This document shows, in pieces, positions 44,348-53,449 of a stretch of 64,000 bases of DNA. Made by a program: the position numbers and the translations under genes. This DNA comes from QHVT01 sp036389275 (GTDB taxonomy: Bacteria; Acidobacteriota; Thermoanaerobaculia; Gp7-AA8). The notes below the pieces were generated by a model, which ran no database searches, had not been told where the DNA came from, and saw only the letters and a program-made list of their open reading frames with translations. Where the stretch lies: positions 16,861 through 80,860 of the forward strand of contig DASVQE010000033.1 in the NCBI GenBank assembly GCA_036389275.1. The letters are read 5' to 3'. Every line of letters begins with the position of its first letter. Positions within the stretch are counted from its first letter, which is position 1.

Positions 44348-44620
44348 ATGAAGTTCACCATCTCCCAACAGCACGAGGTCAACACGCGCACGATCACGGT
44401 GCAGGTCGTCGCCGACTCCGGCAAGAAGCTCACGCGCGTGGTCACCCGCTACGACAATTTCGTCATCGACGACGACACGCTCAGTCCCGCGGCGTCTTCG
44501 TACGAAACCGTGGTCAAGAAAAACGAGGGCATCACCCCGAACCAGAAACACACCGTCGCCGTCGAGGCGACGCACAACGACGCCACGACCGACGCCGGCG
44601 TGAAGTCGTGGGTCGACTGA
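44348..44620 (+). CDS. small protein of unknown function
   Basis: 90 residues, beta-rich (KFTISQQHEVNTRTITVQVV), no signal peptide, with AAGGAGAGAGG just upstream of ATG 44348. No family recognised. It ends one base before the stop of the convergent DUF5916 gene. Confidence 0.65.
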   Translation: MKFTISQQHEVNTRTITVQVVADSGKKLTRVVTRYDNFVIDDDTLSPAASSYETVVKKNEGITPNQKHTVAVEATHNDATTDAGVKSWVD

Positions 44621-44621
44621 C

Positions 44622-47231
44622 CTACATCGGCAGCCAGTAGGAGAACTTCACCAGGAAGACGTCCTGCGACGGCGCGTTCGGCAGTGCGCTGAGGTCGCGG
44701 CCGAAGCGGAAGTCGCCGATCGGCGCGACGTCGGCGCGGTTCTCGTTCCACACCACGTACAGCGCCGAGCCGGGGCGGAACTCCCACCGCACCACCGCGC
44801 TGCCGCGGATGCTGCGGAAGTTGAAGTCGGGGTCGTTGAACGAATAGGCAGCCTTCGCCGCGCTGTAGCGGTCGTTCGCGTTGTCGTACGTCACGTCGAC
44901 CGGCGTGTACTCGTCGTCGCGGGCGCGCGTGAGCTGCTTGTACGAGTGATAGTCGCCGCTGGCGATGAACGGCTGCAGGTAGAGCTGCATCGACAGCCGC
45001 GCGCTCGCCGTCCATTCCGCGCGAATGCCGAAGTCGAGCGTGCGCTGATCGATCGACGCGAAGAGATACCGCACGCCGTACGTCGGCGTGTACGACGGAT
45101 CGTTGAACTGCGTGACGTACTGCGCGTAGTCGGTCGAGCTCCTGTACGTCGGCGAGAGCGTCAGGCGGAGATTCGAGGCCGGGCGATACGTGAGATACAC
45201 CGTGGCCGTGTTCGAGTGACTGCCGTCCTGCGAGCGCGACACCTCGTACGAATTCTCCATGTAGTACTTCTTGCGCGAGTCGCTGCCGAAGCCGGCGCCG
45301 ATGTAGCCGCTCCGCGGACGCAGCGCGGCCGGGCCGCCGCGGGTCTTGCGGTCGTCGATCACCGCGTCGTTCGCGCCCCACCACCCGTAGCCGTACCAGT
45401 AGTTCAGCAGGCTGACGAACCAGTTGCCGGCCAGGCCGTTCGCGGTGAGGTCGTGATCGAAATTCCAGTTCTGATATTTGCCGATCCACCAGCTCCGCTC
45501 GCGCGTGTGCTTGCCGAGGGTCTGATCGGTGTACTGCAGCACCGCGTGCGTGGCGATGTTGTCGGTGCGCGGCAGGTAGCCGACGTCGTTCAACTCGAAG
45601 CCGGGCGAGAGCGCGAGCACCTGCAGGTTCGGGCGCCACTTGCCGTTCTGCTTGGCGATCATGACCCGGCCGCCGTAGCCACCGAGGGATGTACGGTCGG
45701 GATCGAGCTCGACGTGATCGGCGTCGGGGCGCTGGAAGTAGCGCGCGGCATTCGTCTGCGTCAGCGCGATCGATTCCTTCGAGCCTTCGACCAGCGTCGA
45801 GCCGGCCAGCCACTCGAGCAGCCACGACTTGTTGCGGAACATCGTGTAGCCGTCGACGCCGCCGAAGTAGGCGTTCTCACGCAGCGACGGTGCGAGGTTG
45901 TCGGAGAGCCTGCGGTTCACGCTCGTGAAGAGAAAGCCGGCGCGCGAGCCCTTGCCGTACTCCTTCGTCGAGCGCGCCACGAGATAGTTCGTCATCGGCT
46001 CGACGGTGTTCTTGCCGACCTCGAGGCCGCGGCGATACCAGGCCTGCTCGCGATCGGTGAGCGCGTCGAGCACGCCGACGGTCCAGCCGCGGCCGGTCTT
46101 GCCGGTGACCTTCGCCGCGCCGAGGATCGTCGTCTCGCCGGGAGCATCCTGCCAGTCGGCGTCGAGCGACCCTTGCGGCGAGCGGCCGATGCGGCGCGAG
46201 TAAAAGTACGTCGGGAAGTAGACGTTGAAGCCCCAGCGGCTGTTGGCCGGTCCTTCGCCGAAGTTGAAGATGTTGCTGCCCTCGGTGAAGAACGGCCGCT
46301 TCTCCGGAAAGAACGTCTCGAACTGCGAGAGATTCAGCACGGCCGGATCGACTTCCACCTGGCCGAAGTCGGGATTGATCGTGCCGGTGAGCGTGAGGCT
46401 CGAGGTGAGGCCGTACTTGACGTCGACGCCGCCGTCGCCGCGATTCGACGACGCGGCGATGAACGGATTGTCGGCGCGGCTGTTCAGATCCTGCCGCGCC
46501 ACCGCGTACGGCACCACCTCGAAGGCGCGCTTCGGCTTGATGCCGCTGATGCCTTCGAGATCGGCGAACTGCGAGACGAACGCGCTCACGTTGCGCGGCG
46601 TGAAGACGAGGCGCGAGACCTCGTGCGTGCGCGCCGTCGAGCGGCTGACGTTGAAGCCCCACGTGTGCACGTCGCGGTCCGGAAAGCGGAGCTGCGAGTA
46701 CGGGATGCGCACCTCGGCCGTCCAGCCGTGCGCGCCGATCTTCGTCTGCGATTCCCACACCGCGTCCCAACTGGTGTCGTCGTAGATGTCGTTGTAAAGA
46801 ATCATGTCCATCTGCACGTTCGAGGCGTTCACCACGAACGCCGCGCCGTTCAGACGGTCGTGCTGCGAGTCGATGCTGATGCGGATGTAGTCGCCGTTAT
46901 TGAGGTCGCTGTCGCGCCGCGCCAGCAGCGGCGTGACCTTGCCGTCGTCGTCCATCTCCGCGCCGAAGTAGATGGCGTCGTCGTCGTACACCACGCGCAC
47001 TTTGGTCTGCAGCTTGGCCGGCTTCCCTTCTTCCGGCTCGCGCTGGAAAAAGCCGGTGATCACCGGCGCGGTCTGCCAGGCGGCGTCGGAGAGCTCGCCG
47101 TCGATCACCGGCGCGGCCGTGGCACGCACCGCCTTGTAGACCGGCCGCGGCTTTGCGTCTTCGGCGAATGCGGACCACGAGAGCAGCGACAGCACCAGGG
47201 CGGCGGCGATACGGTTCATCGGTTTCCTCAT
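44622..47231 (-). CDS. DUF5916 outer-membrane protein with CBM9-like domain
   Basis: 869 residues with a signal peptide ending near AFAED. Residues ~35-230 form a CBM9/DOMON-like domain (APVIDGELSDAAWQTAPVITGF... VVYDDDAIYFGAEMDDD... GWTAEVRIPYSQLRF). The rest is a long beta-barrel-like region (DUF5916: NPDFGQVEVDPAVLNLSQFETFFPEKRPFFTEG) ending in an aromatic strand (VFLVKFSYWLPM), typical of outer-membrane barrels. Possibly binds or admits polysaccharide; substrate unknown. Confidence 0.85.
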   Translation of the reverse strand: MRKPMNRIAAALVLSLLSWSAFAEDAKPRPVYKAVRATAAPVIDGELSDAAWQTAPVITGFFQREPEEGKPAKLQTKVRVVYDDDAIYFGAEMDDDGKVTPLLARRDSDLNNGDYIRISIDSQHDRLNGAAFVVNASNVQMDMILYNDIYDDTSWDAVWESQTKIGAHGWTAEVRIPYSQLRFPDRDVHTWGFNVSRSTARTHEVSRLVFTPRNVSAFVSQFADLEGISGIKPKRAFEVVPYAVARQDLNSRADNPFIAASSNRGDGGVDVKYGLTSSLTLTGTINPDFGQVEVDPAVLNLSQFETFFPEKRPFFTEGSNIFNFGEGPANSRWGFNVYFPTYFYSRRIGRSPQGSLDADWQDAPGETTILGAAKVTGKTGRGWTVGVLDALTDREQAWYRRGLEVGKNTVEPMTNYLVARSTKEYGKGSRAGFLFTSVNRRLSDNLAPSLRENAYFGGVDGYTMFRNKSWLLEWLAGSTLVEGSKESIALTQTNAARYFQRPDADHVELDPDRTSLGGYGGRVMIAKQNGKWRPNLQVLALSPGFELNDVGYLPRTDNIATHAVLQYTDQTLGKHTRERSWWIGKYQNWNFDHDLTANGLAGNWFVSLLNYWYGYGWWGANDAVIDDRKTRGGPAALRPRSGYIGAGFGSDSRKKYYMENSYEVSRSQDGSHSNTATVYLTYRPASNLRLTLSPTYRSSTDYAQYVTQFNDPSYTPTYGVRYLFASIDQRTLDFGIRAEWTASARLSMQLYLQPFIASGDYHSYKQLTRARDDEYTPVDVTYDNANDRYSAAKAAYSFNDPDFNFRSIRGSAVVRWEFRPGSALYVVWNENRADVAPIGDFRFGRDLSALPNAPSQDVFLVKFSYWLPM
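47152..47159. repeat. TTTGCGTC half-site
   Basis: Single arm of the dispersed palindrome, at the signal-peptide end of the DUF5916 gene; the second arm is absent. Confidence 0.3.
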
Positions 47232-47298
47232 GCGCGAAACTTGCGATACGTTGTCTTTGTTGCATGAGACGGCACGGCCTGAAAAAAGTTAGACGGCG

Positions 47299-48954
47299 AT
47301 GAAGGTTTACCTCGGACAGATCAACACGACCGTCGGCGCGCTCTCGACGAACGCGGAGCTGATCCGCCGCGCGTACGACGAAGGCGTGGCCGCCGGCGCG
47401 GACGTCGTGCTCGTGCCGGAGCTGGCCGTGACCGGCTATCCGCCGCGCGACCTGCTCGACCGCAACACCTTCGTCGAAGCGGCGCTGGCCGTGCGCGATC
47501 AGCTCGTGGCCATGACCGGCGAGGTCACGCTCATCTTCGGCTGCCCGGTGCGCACCGAGAGCTGGTGCGGCAAGCCGCTGCACAACGCCGCCGTCGTCGC
47601 CCGCAACGGCGAGATTCTGCTCGAACAGGCGAAGACGCTGCTGCCGACCTACGACGTCTTCGACGAGCTGCGCTACTTCGAGCCGGGGCGCAACGTGCGA
47701 ACGGTCGACATCGCCGGCCGCCGCGTGGGCGTGATGATCTGCGAAGACTTCTGGTTCGACGACGAGATGTTCGGCACGAAGCTCTACTGCCGCAATCCGG
47801 TCGACGAGCTGGTGCGCCAGGGCGCCGAGGTGCTGCTGAACATCTCCGCGTCACCGTTCAATGCGGGCAAGCGGAAATCGCGCTGGGACATCTTCTCGAA
47901 AATCGCCCGCCGCTACGACGTGCCGTTGGTGTACGTGAACCAGATCGGCGGTAACGACGAGCTGCTCTTCGACGGCTCCTCGATCGTCTTCGACCGCACC
48001 GGCCAGACGATTTTCTGCGCGCCGGCGTTCGAGGAGCATCGCTCGCTCGTGCAGCTCTCGGGCAGTCCGTGCGAGTCGGTGCTCGCCCTCGGGAAGGAAG
48101 AGGAGATCGGCCGCGGGCTGATTCTGGGATTACGGGATTATATCCGTAAGTGCGGCTTTACGGATGTCGTGATCGGCCTCTCCGGCGGCATCGACTCCGC
48201 CGTCACCGCCGCCATCGCCGCCGCGGCCATCGGGCCGGAGCACGTCACCGGCATCGCCATGCCGTCGCAGTTCTCGTCGCAGCATTCGATCGATGACGCG
48301 CGCGCACTCGCCGAAAACCTCGGCATCGCCTTTCACCTCGTGCCCATCGCCGACATCTATCAGCCGTACGAAGGCGCGCTCGACACGCTCTTCAACACGC
48401 ACAAGTTCGACACGACGAACGAGAACGTGCAGGCGCGCATCCGCGGCAACATCCTGATGGCCTGGTCGAACCGCACCGGCGCGATGGTCGTGTCGACGGG
48501 CAACAAGTCGGAGCTCGCCGTCGGCTACTGCACGCTCTACGGCGACATGGCCGGCGGCCTCGCGCTCCTCGGCGACGTCTACAAGACGATGGTCTATCGC
48601 GTGGCGCGCTGGCTCAATCGCGAGCGCGCCGTGATCCCGGAGTCGACGATGACGAAGCCGCCGTCGGCGGAGCTGCGGCCGAATCAAACCGATCAGGACT
48701 CGCTGCCGCCGTACGAAGTGCTCGACGAGATCCTGAAGCTGTACATCGAGGAGTGGAAGGAGCTCGATGAGATCGTCGCCGCCGGCTTCGACCGCGACCT
48801 CGTCGCCCGCATCCTGAAGATGGTCGACACCGCCGAATTCAAGCGCCGCCAGGCCGCACCGACCGTCCGCGTTTCGGAGAAAGCGTTCGGCAGCGGCCGC
48901 GACATGCCGATCGCGCAACGGTGGCGGCGGGAGCCGGCGAAGTGGGTGAAATGA
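47299..48954 (+). CDS. nadE: glutamine-dependent NAD+ synthetase
   Basis: 551 residues, two domains. The nitrilase-type glutaminase has the triad E41 (PELAVTG), K112 (AKTLLPTYDVFDE) and C148 (VMICEDFW). The synthetase domain has the P-loop LSGGIDSA (~294). It converts nicotinic acid adenine dinucleotide to NAD+ with glutamine-derived ammonia in the cytoplasm. The stop overlaps the methyltransferase start (ATGA). Confidence 0.96.
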   Translation: MKVYLGQINTTVGALSTNAELIRRAYDEGVAAGADVVLVPELAVTGYPPRDLLDRNTFVEAALAVRDQLVAMTGEVTLIFGCPVRTESWCGKPLHNAAVVARNGEILLEQAKTLLPTYDVFDELRYFEPGRNVRTVDIAGRRVGVMICEDFWFDDEMFGTKLYCRNPVDELVRQGAEVLLNISASPFNAGKRKSRWDIFSKIARRYDVPLVYVNQIGGNDELLFDGSSIVFDRTGQTIFCAPAFEEHRSLVQLSGSPCESVLALGKEEEIGRGLILGLRDYIRKCGFTDVVIGLSGGIDSAVTAAIAAAAIGPEHVTGIAMPSQFSSQHSIDDARALAENLGIAFHLVPIADIYQPYEGALDTLFNTHKFDTTNENVQARIRGNILMAWSNRTGAMVVSTGNKSELAVGYCTLYGDMAGGLALLGDVYKTMVYRVARWLNRERAVIPESTMTKPPSAELRPNQTDQDSLPPYEVLDEILKLYIEEWKELDEIVAAGFDRDLVARILKMVDTAEFKRRQAAPTVRVSEKAFGSGRDMPIAQRWRREPAKWVK

Positions 48955-49778
48955 ACGACGAGTTCCTCGGTTCCTCGGGTTCCTCGGTTCCTCGGGAGAA
49001 CGACGTCGCCATCCGCCGAGGAACCGAGGAACCGAGGAACCGAGGAACCGAAGCGCTCGCACCCCATCAACCACTCACCCACTACTACTCCGACCCTTCG
49101 CAGCGCGAAGAGTTCGTGCGCGACATCTTCGATGAGACCGCGCCCTGGTACGACTGGGCGGTGCGGTTCATCTCGTTCGGGTCGGGGAACTGGTACCGGC
49201 GCGAGGCGGTGCGGCGGGTCGGGCTGGTGCCGGGGATGCGGCTGCTCGATCTCGCCAGCGGCACGGGCGTGGTCTCGCGCGCGGCGGCGGAGCTGACCGG
49301 CGATCCGCGGGCCATCGTGGAGATGGACGCGAGCCTCGGCATGCTGCGCTCGGCGAAGACGCCGCATCGCAAAGTGCAGTCGGGCGCGGAGAGCCTGCCG
49401 CTGCGCGATGCGAGCTTCGACCGCATCACCATCGGCTTCGCGCTCCGCCACTTCGCCGATCTCAACGCCGTTTTTCGCGAGTGCCGTCGCGTGCTGCGTC
49501 CCGGCGGAAAGTTGCTGATCCTCGAGATCACCGCGCCGGAGTCGCCCGTTCCGCGCGCGCTCCTCGGCGCGTACATGGGCGCGATCGTGCCGGCCGCGAT
49601 CCGTCTGCGCACGGGCAGCCGCCGCGCCGCCGACCTCTATCGCTACTACTGGGAAACGACGCGCGACTGCGTGCGGCCGCAGGTGATCCTCGACGCGCTG
49701 ACCGAAGCGGGATTCGCCGAGGCGCGGCGCGATGTGGTGATGGGCGTCTTCAGCGAGTATTCGGCGGCGCGGGCCTGA
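48951..49778 (+). CDS. UbiE-like class I SAM methyltransferase with repeat-derived N-terminus
   Basis: 275 residues from ATG 48951, overlapping nadE by four bases. SAM motif I LLDLASGTGVVSRAA, then FDRITIGFALRHFADL and RVLRPGGKLLILEITAPESP, a pattern close to UbiE/MenG quinone methyltransferases. Residues ~4-33 (FLGSSGSSVPREND... RGTEEPRNRGTE) are the in-frame translation of the palindromic repeat element at 48963-49047. Homologs are unlikely to share this stretch. The methyltransferase proper begins near HYYSDPSQREEFVRDIFDETAPWYD. The 3' end overlaps the convergent gene by 29 bases. Confidence 0.82.
   Translation: MNDEFLGSSGSSVPRENDVAIRRGTEEPRNRGTEALAPHQPLTHYYSDPSQREEFVRDIFDETAPWYDWAVRFISFGSGNWYRREAVRRVGLVPGMRLLDLASGTGVVSRAAAELTGDPRAIVEMDASLGMLRSAKTPHRKVQSGAESLPLRDASFDRITIGFALRHFADLNAVFRECRRVLRPGGKLLILEITAPESPVPRALLGAYMGAIVPAAIRLRTGSRRAADLYRYYWETTRDCVRPQVILDALTEAGFAEARRDVVMGVFSEYSAARA
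48963..49047. repeat. palindromic repeat element A: 4x TTCCTCGG / 4x CCGAGGAA
   Basis: Four TTCCTCGG units (48963, 48971, 48980, 48988), a 20-base centre, then four CCGAGGAA units (49016, 49024, 49032, 49040). It can fold into a ~32-bp stem. It lies inside the methyltransferase coding sequence, in frame. A related element with the same unit count is at 58121-58220. Confidence 0.85.
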
Positions 49779-50334
49779 ACTCGCGCGAGGTGAAGCCCGC
49801 CGGCACGGCCGGCCGCGGACCGATCTTGTTGCGCACGTACGCGACGTCGAAGTAGTCGACCATCTCTTTCGACGACAGCCGTTCCTCGCGTCGCAGCAGA
49901 CCGTCGACGGCGCCAAAGTGCCAGCGCCAGCGGCGCGAGCCGATCCGGAGCTCCTTCACGTTGCACTTCACTCCACGGATCATCGACGTACCTCCGTCTT
50001 TCGGTTTGTACGTCTCGTAGCGCTTCCACCAATCCGTCAATGCGAAGGGATCGGCCACGCCGTGCGTCGACTCGGCGAGCAGCGCCAGGCCGGCGCGCGA
50101 GTACGTGCTGTAGGTGTGCGTGCGGCGGCGCGAGTCGATCACGTCGACGGTCTCGCCGTCCGACCACACCAGCACGCCGCCGGCCTCGAGCCGCAGCCGC
50201 GGCCCGCGCCCCGGCGCGTCCGCCGCGACGGTGGCCACGCCGCGAAGGGTCTCCTTGCCGCGCAGCTCGAACGAGAAGCGGACGTCCGCGCGTGTGGCGA
50301 GCGTGAGCAGGAGGATCAGGAGCAGCCGGCGCAT
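49750..50334 (-). CDS. secreted LolA-like or unknown protein
   Basis: 194 residues with a signal peptide (MRRLLLILLLTLATRA). Alternating beta segments (VRFSFELRGKETLRGVATV, RLRLEAGGVLVWSDGETVDVIDSRRRTHTYS) are reminiscent of lipoprotein-carrier-type folds, but no motif fixes the family. The gene runs convergent to the methyltransferase, overlapping by 29 bases. Confidence 0.6.
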   Translation of the reverse strand: MRRLLLILLLTLATRADVRFSFELRGKETLRGVATVAADAPGRGPRLRLEAGGVLVWSDGETVDVIDSRRRTHTYSTYSRAGLALLAESTHGVADPFALTDWWKRYETYKPKDGGTSMIRGVKCNVKELRIGSRRWRWHFGAVDGLLRREERLSSKEMVDYFDVAYVRNKIGPRPAVPAGFTSREFRPAPPNTR

Positions 50335-50349
50335 CTACAATCCGTAACG

Positions 50350-50871
50350 ATGGAGCAACTCGCGATCCTGAAAAAGCGCTTTCACGACAACGCCGCCCGC
50401 CACAAGCGCCTCGACTGGGCTGCGATCGAAGCGAAGCTGACGCCGGAGAAGCTCGCGGCGCTCGTCGAAATGGAACGCACCGGCGGCGAGCCGGACGTCA
50501 TCGGGCAGGACAAGAAAAGCGGCGAATACCTCTTCGTCGATTGCTCGCCCGAAAGTCCGAAGGGCCGCCGCAGCATCTGCTACGACCGCGCCGCGCTCGA
50601 CGCGCGCAAGGAGCATAAGCCGCGCAGCAGCGCCGTGGAGATGGCGGAGGCCATGGGCGTCGAGCTGCTGACCGAAGAGCAGTATCGCGAGCTGCAGCGG
50701 CTCGGCGAGTTCGACCTGAAAACCTCGAGCTGGATCCGGACGCCGTCGCAAATCAGAAAACTCGGCGGCGCGCTCTTCTGCGACCGCCGCTACGACACGG
50801 TCTTCGTCTATCACAACGGCGCCGAGTCGTACTACGCCGCGCGCGGCTTCCGCGGCCTGTTGCGGGTCTGA
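50350..50871 (+). CDS. DUF4256 family protein
   Basis: 173 residues with the conserved signature of DUF4256: GGEPDVIGQDKKSGEYLFVD, SPKGRRSICYDR, LLTEEQYRELQ, SSWIRTPSQIRKLGGALFCDRRY and YHNGAESYYAARGFRG. Cytoplasmic, function unknown. Starts at ATG 50350. Its stop is one base from that of the convergent PilZ gene. Confidence 0.88.
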   Translation: MEQLAILKKRFHDNAARHKRLDWAAIEAKLTPEKLAALVEMERTGGEPDVIGQDKKSGEYLFVDCSPESPKGRRSICYDRAALDARKEHKPRSSAVEMAEAMGVELLTEEQYRELQRLGEFDLKTSSWIRTPSQIRKLGGALFCDRRYDTVFVYHNGAESYYAARGFRGLLRV

Positions 50872-50872
50872 G

Positions 50873-51256
50873 TCAGCTCACGCCGTCGACGGCCGCGCGC
50901 GCGGCGCGCCGCGCTTCCTCGAGCCGCTCGATCTGGATGGTGAGGAACTCGCGCAGCGGCTGTTCCTGATCGGCCGAGAGCGCGCCGAAGGCGATCGCGG
51001 AGCGGAACACGTACTCCGATCCATGCTCGCCGCGGCGCACCTGCACGATCGAGCGCAGCACCTCGCACGGCACGTAGATCCCGCCGTAGCTCGGGAAGAT
51101 CAGCGTGGCCGCCGCGCCCGACTTCACCGGCGAGCGATGGATCACCGCCGCGCCGGAGAGACTCAGGTCGATCAGCTCGCCGTTGACGTCGGAGAGTTGC
51201 ACCGGAATCGAGGCGGTGGGATAGCGCTCGGCGCGGCGACGGTCTTTCGCAGCCAT
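50873..51256 (-). CDS. PilZ-domain protein
   Basis: 127 residues. RRRAERY near the N-terminus and IDLSLSGAAV about 25 residues later fit the c-di-GMP-binding RxxxR and (D/N)xSxxG motifs of PilZ domains. Likely an effector of cyclic di-GMP, which the GGDEF protein at 5208 could produce. Output partner unknown. Confidence 0.82.
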   Translation of the reverse strand: MAAKDRRRAERYPTASIPVQLSDVNGELIDLSLSGAAVIHRSPVKSGAAATLIFPSYGGIYVPCEVLRSIVQVRRGEHGSEYVFRSAIAFGALSADQEQPLREFLTIQIERLEEARRAARAAVDGVS

Positions 51257-51312
51257 CGATGCCTTCGATTATACGGTCGGCTCCGCTCGACCCGGCGCCG
51301 CATGCGCGCCGA

Positions 51313-51318
51313 TATACT
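51313..51318 (+). promoter_or_regulatory. -10 box for a leaderless DUF2064 transcript
   Basis: TATACT ends six bases before the GTG start at 51325, so the transcript would begin at or next to the start codon. Confidence 0.45.
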
Positions 51319-51324
51319 CGCCGC

Positions 51325-51966
51325 GTGTTTCCCACCGTTCCTCCGCCGCCGCGGCGGCTGCTGGTGTTCGCGCGGCTGCCGGAGCGCGGCAAGGTGAAGA
51401 CGCGGCTGGCCGCCGACGTCGGCGAAGAGCGCGCGCTGGCGGTCTACGAATCTCTGTTGCGCCACCTCGTCGAGATGCTGCGCGAGCCGCTGCCCGACAC
51501 CGCCGTCGAGTTTCTCTGGGCACCCACGCCGTCCGCGAACGGCGCCGCGCTGCGCCGCGCCTTCGGCGGTCACGAGCTGGCCATGCAGACCGGCGCCGAC
51601 CTCGGCGAGCGTCTGTCGATGGCCTTCTCCGAGCGCTTCTTTTTTCACCGCACGCAAACCATCATCGCCATCGGCGTCGACGATCCGCGCTTGGACCGCG
51701 AGCTCCTCCTGCATGCGTTCGAACTGCTCGAGTCGTGCGAATGGGTGATCGGTCCGGCCAGCGACGGCGGCTACTACCTGATCGGCTGCCGCGCCGGCTC
51801 GTTCGATCCGCGCGTCTTCGACGGCATCGAATGGGGCGGCGCGCGCGTCTTCGCGCAGACGATGGAGACGATCGCGGCGGCGAATGCCACCGTGGCCATC
51901 CTGCCCGAGCACTACGACATCGACACCGCCGCCGATCTGGAGCGCCATGAAAATTCTCACGTCTGA
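51325..51966 (+). CDS. DUF2064 / TIGR04282-type glycosyltransferase-like protein
   Basis: About 213 residues from GTG 51325. The family signature is clear: LLVFARLPERGKVKTRLA, GVDDPRLDRELL and WVIGPASDGGYYLIGCR. The fold is nucleotide-sugar-transferase-like; function not established. The 3' end overlaps nnrDE by 20 bases. Confidence 0.82.
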   Translation: MFPTVPPPPRRLLVFARLPERGKVKTRLAADVGEERALAVYESLLRHLVEMLREPLPDTAVEFLWAPTPSANGAALRRAFGGHELAMQTGADLGERLSMAFSERFFFHRTQTIIAIGVDDPRLDRELLLHAFELLESCEWVIGPASDGGYYLIGCRAGSFDPRVFDGIEWGGARVFAQTMETIAAANATVAILPEHYDIDTAADLERHENSHV

Positions 51967-53446
51967 GCAGATGCGCAACATCGACCGCCGCACCATCGAG
52001 CGGTTCGGCGTGCCCGGCATCGTGCTGATGGAAAACGCCGCCATCGCCGTCGTCGACGCGATCTTCGAGCACTATCCGAATGCCGAGCGCGTGGCCATCG
52101 TCTGCGGCACGGGCCAAAACGGCGGCGACGGATTCGCCGTGGCGCGGCATCTCGAGAATCGCGGCGTCGTGCCGGTGCTGCTCGTCGCCGGCTCGCGCTC
52201 CTCGATCCGCGGCGACGCGCAAATCAATCTGCTCGTCTGCGAGCGCCTCGGCATCCCGATCTACGATGTCGACGACGCCGAGACGGCGCTCGCCCACGCC
52301 GCCGACGCCGACCTGCTCGTCGACGCGCTCTTCGGCACCGGCCTGAATCGCGCGCCCGAAGGCATGCACGCGGAGCTGATTCGCGGCATCGCCGAGCTGC
52401 GCGTGCCGGTGCTCGCGGTCGACCTGCCGAGCGGCGCGAATGCGTCGTCGGCGGTGCCGTTCGAGCCCTGCGTGCAGGCCGAGGTGACGGTCACGTTCGC
52501 GGCCCCGAAGCTCTGCCACATCTTCGAGCCGGCGGCGCTCTACTGCGGCGAGGTGATCGTCGCCGACATCTCCATTCCGAACATCGCCGTGGACGAGGAG
52601 GCGGTGTCGCTCGAGCTGATCACGCCGCGCGACGTCCAGCCGCACGTCGCGCCGCGCCTCGCCTCGACGCACAAAGGGACGTACGGCCACGTCGGCATCA
52701 TCGCCGGCTCGCCGGGACGGAGCGGCGCGGCCGTGCTCTGCGCGCGCGGCGCGATCCGCAGCGGCGCGGGCCTCGTCAGCGTGATGACCGATCGCGAGAC
52801 CGCGGCGCTCGTGCACGCCGGCTCGGTCGAGTCGATGACCTACTCCGGCGCCGACCTGGCCGCGTTCCTCGAGCGCAAAGACGCGATCGTGCTCGGCCCC
52901 GGACTGGCCGACGACGAGACTTCGTACGCGAACGTGCGCGAGCTCGCCTCGCGCATCGAGCTGCCGCTGGTGATCGACGCCTCGGCCCTGAACGCGTTTG
53001 CGTCCCGCGCAAACGAGCTCAATCCGCGCGCGCTGCCGCGCGTCCTCACGCCGCATCCCGGCGAGCTCGCGCGCATCCTCGGCGGCGACGCGCAGTCGAT
53101 CAACGCCGACCGCATCGCCGCCGCGCGCCGCGCCGCCCGCGAGTCGCAATGCGTGGTCGTGCTCAAAGGCCACCAGACCCTCGTCGCCGAGCCCGACGGC
53201 CACGTACACGTCAACCCGACCGGCAACCCCGGCATGGCCAGCGGCGGCATGGGCGACGTCCTCGGCGGCATCCTCGCCGCGCTGCTCGCCCGCGGCATCG
53301 ACCCGGTGGACGCCGCCTGCGCCGCCGTCTACCTCCACGGCCTCGCCGCCGACCTCCGCAAAGAAGAAATCGGCGACACCGGCCTCACCGCCACCGACGT
53401 CGCCGAGAACATTCCGCTGGCGATCCAGCGCGTGCGGGCGAGCTAA
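51947..53446 (+). CDS. nnrDE: bifunctional NAD(P)HX epimerase/dehydratase
   Basis: 499 residues from ATG 51947. The N-terminal YjeF/NnrE epimerase domain (1-~210: CGTGQNGGDGFAVARHL, DALFGTGLNR, DLPSGANA) precedes the C-terminal NnrD ADP-dependent dehydratase (~225-499: GSPGRSGAAVLCARGA, TPHPGELARIL, GNPGMASGGMGDVLGG). It repairs hydrated NADH/NADPH. It is often beside tsaE; here 2.3 kb of accessory genes separate them. A TTTGCGTC-type palindrome sits at 52997-53013. Confidence 0.94.
   Translation: MKILTSEQMRNIDRRTIERFGVPGIVLMENAAIAVVDAIFEHYPNAERVAIVCGTGQNGGDGFAVARHLENRGVVPVLLVAGSRSSIRGDAQINLLVCERLGIPIYDVDDAETALAHAADADLLVDALFGTGLNRAPEGMHAELIRGIAELRVPVLAVDLPSGANASSAVPFEPCVQAEVTVTFAAPKLCHIFEPAALYCGEVIVADISIPNIAVDEEAVSLELITPRDVQPHVAPRLASTHKGTYGHVGIIAGSPGRSGAAVLCARGAIRSGAGLVSVMTDRETAALVHAGSVESMTYSGADLAAFLERKDAIVLGPGLADDETSYANVRELASRIELPLVIDASALNAFASRANELNPRALPRVLTPHPGELARILGGDAQSINADRIAAARRAARESQCVVVLKGHQTLVAEPDGHVHVNPTGNPGMASGGMGDVLGGILAALLARGIDPVDAACAAVYLHGLAADLRKEEIGDTGLTATDVAENIPLAIQRVRAS
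52997..53013. repeat. TTTGCG...CGCAAA palindrome, copy 6
   Basis: TTTGCGTCCCGCGCAAA, identical to copy 1 (2614-2630), inside nnrDE, read as FASRAN in protein. Confidence 0.55.
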
Positions 53447-53449
53447 CGG

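Noticed and set aside
48963..49047. Repeat element A as a CRISPR array
   Set aside because: Units are 8 bases long with no spacers between them and the second half is the reverse complement of the first.
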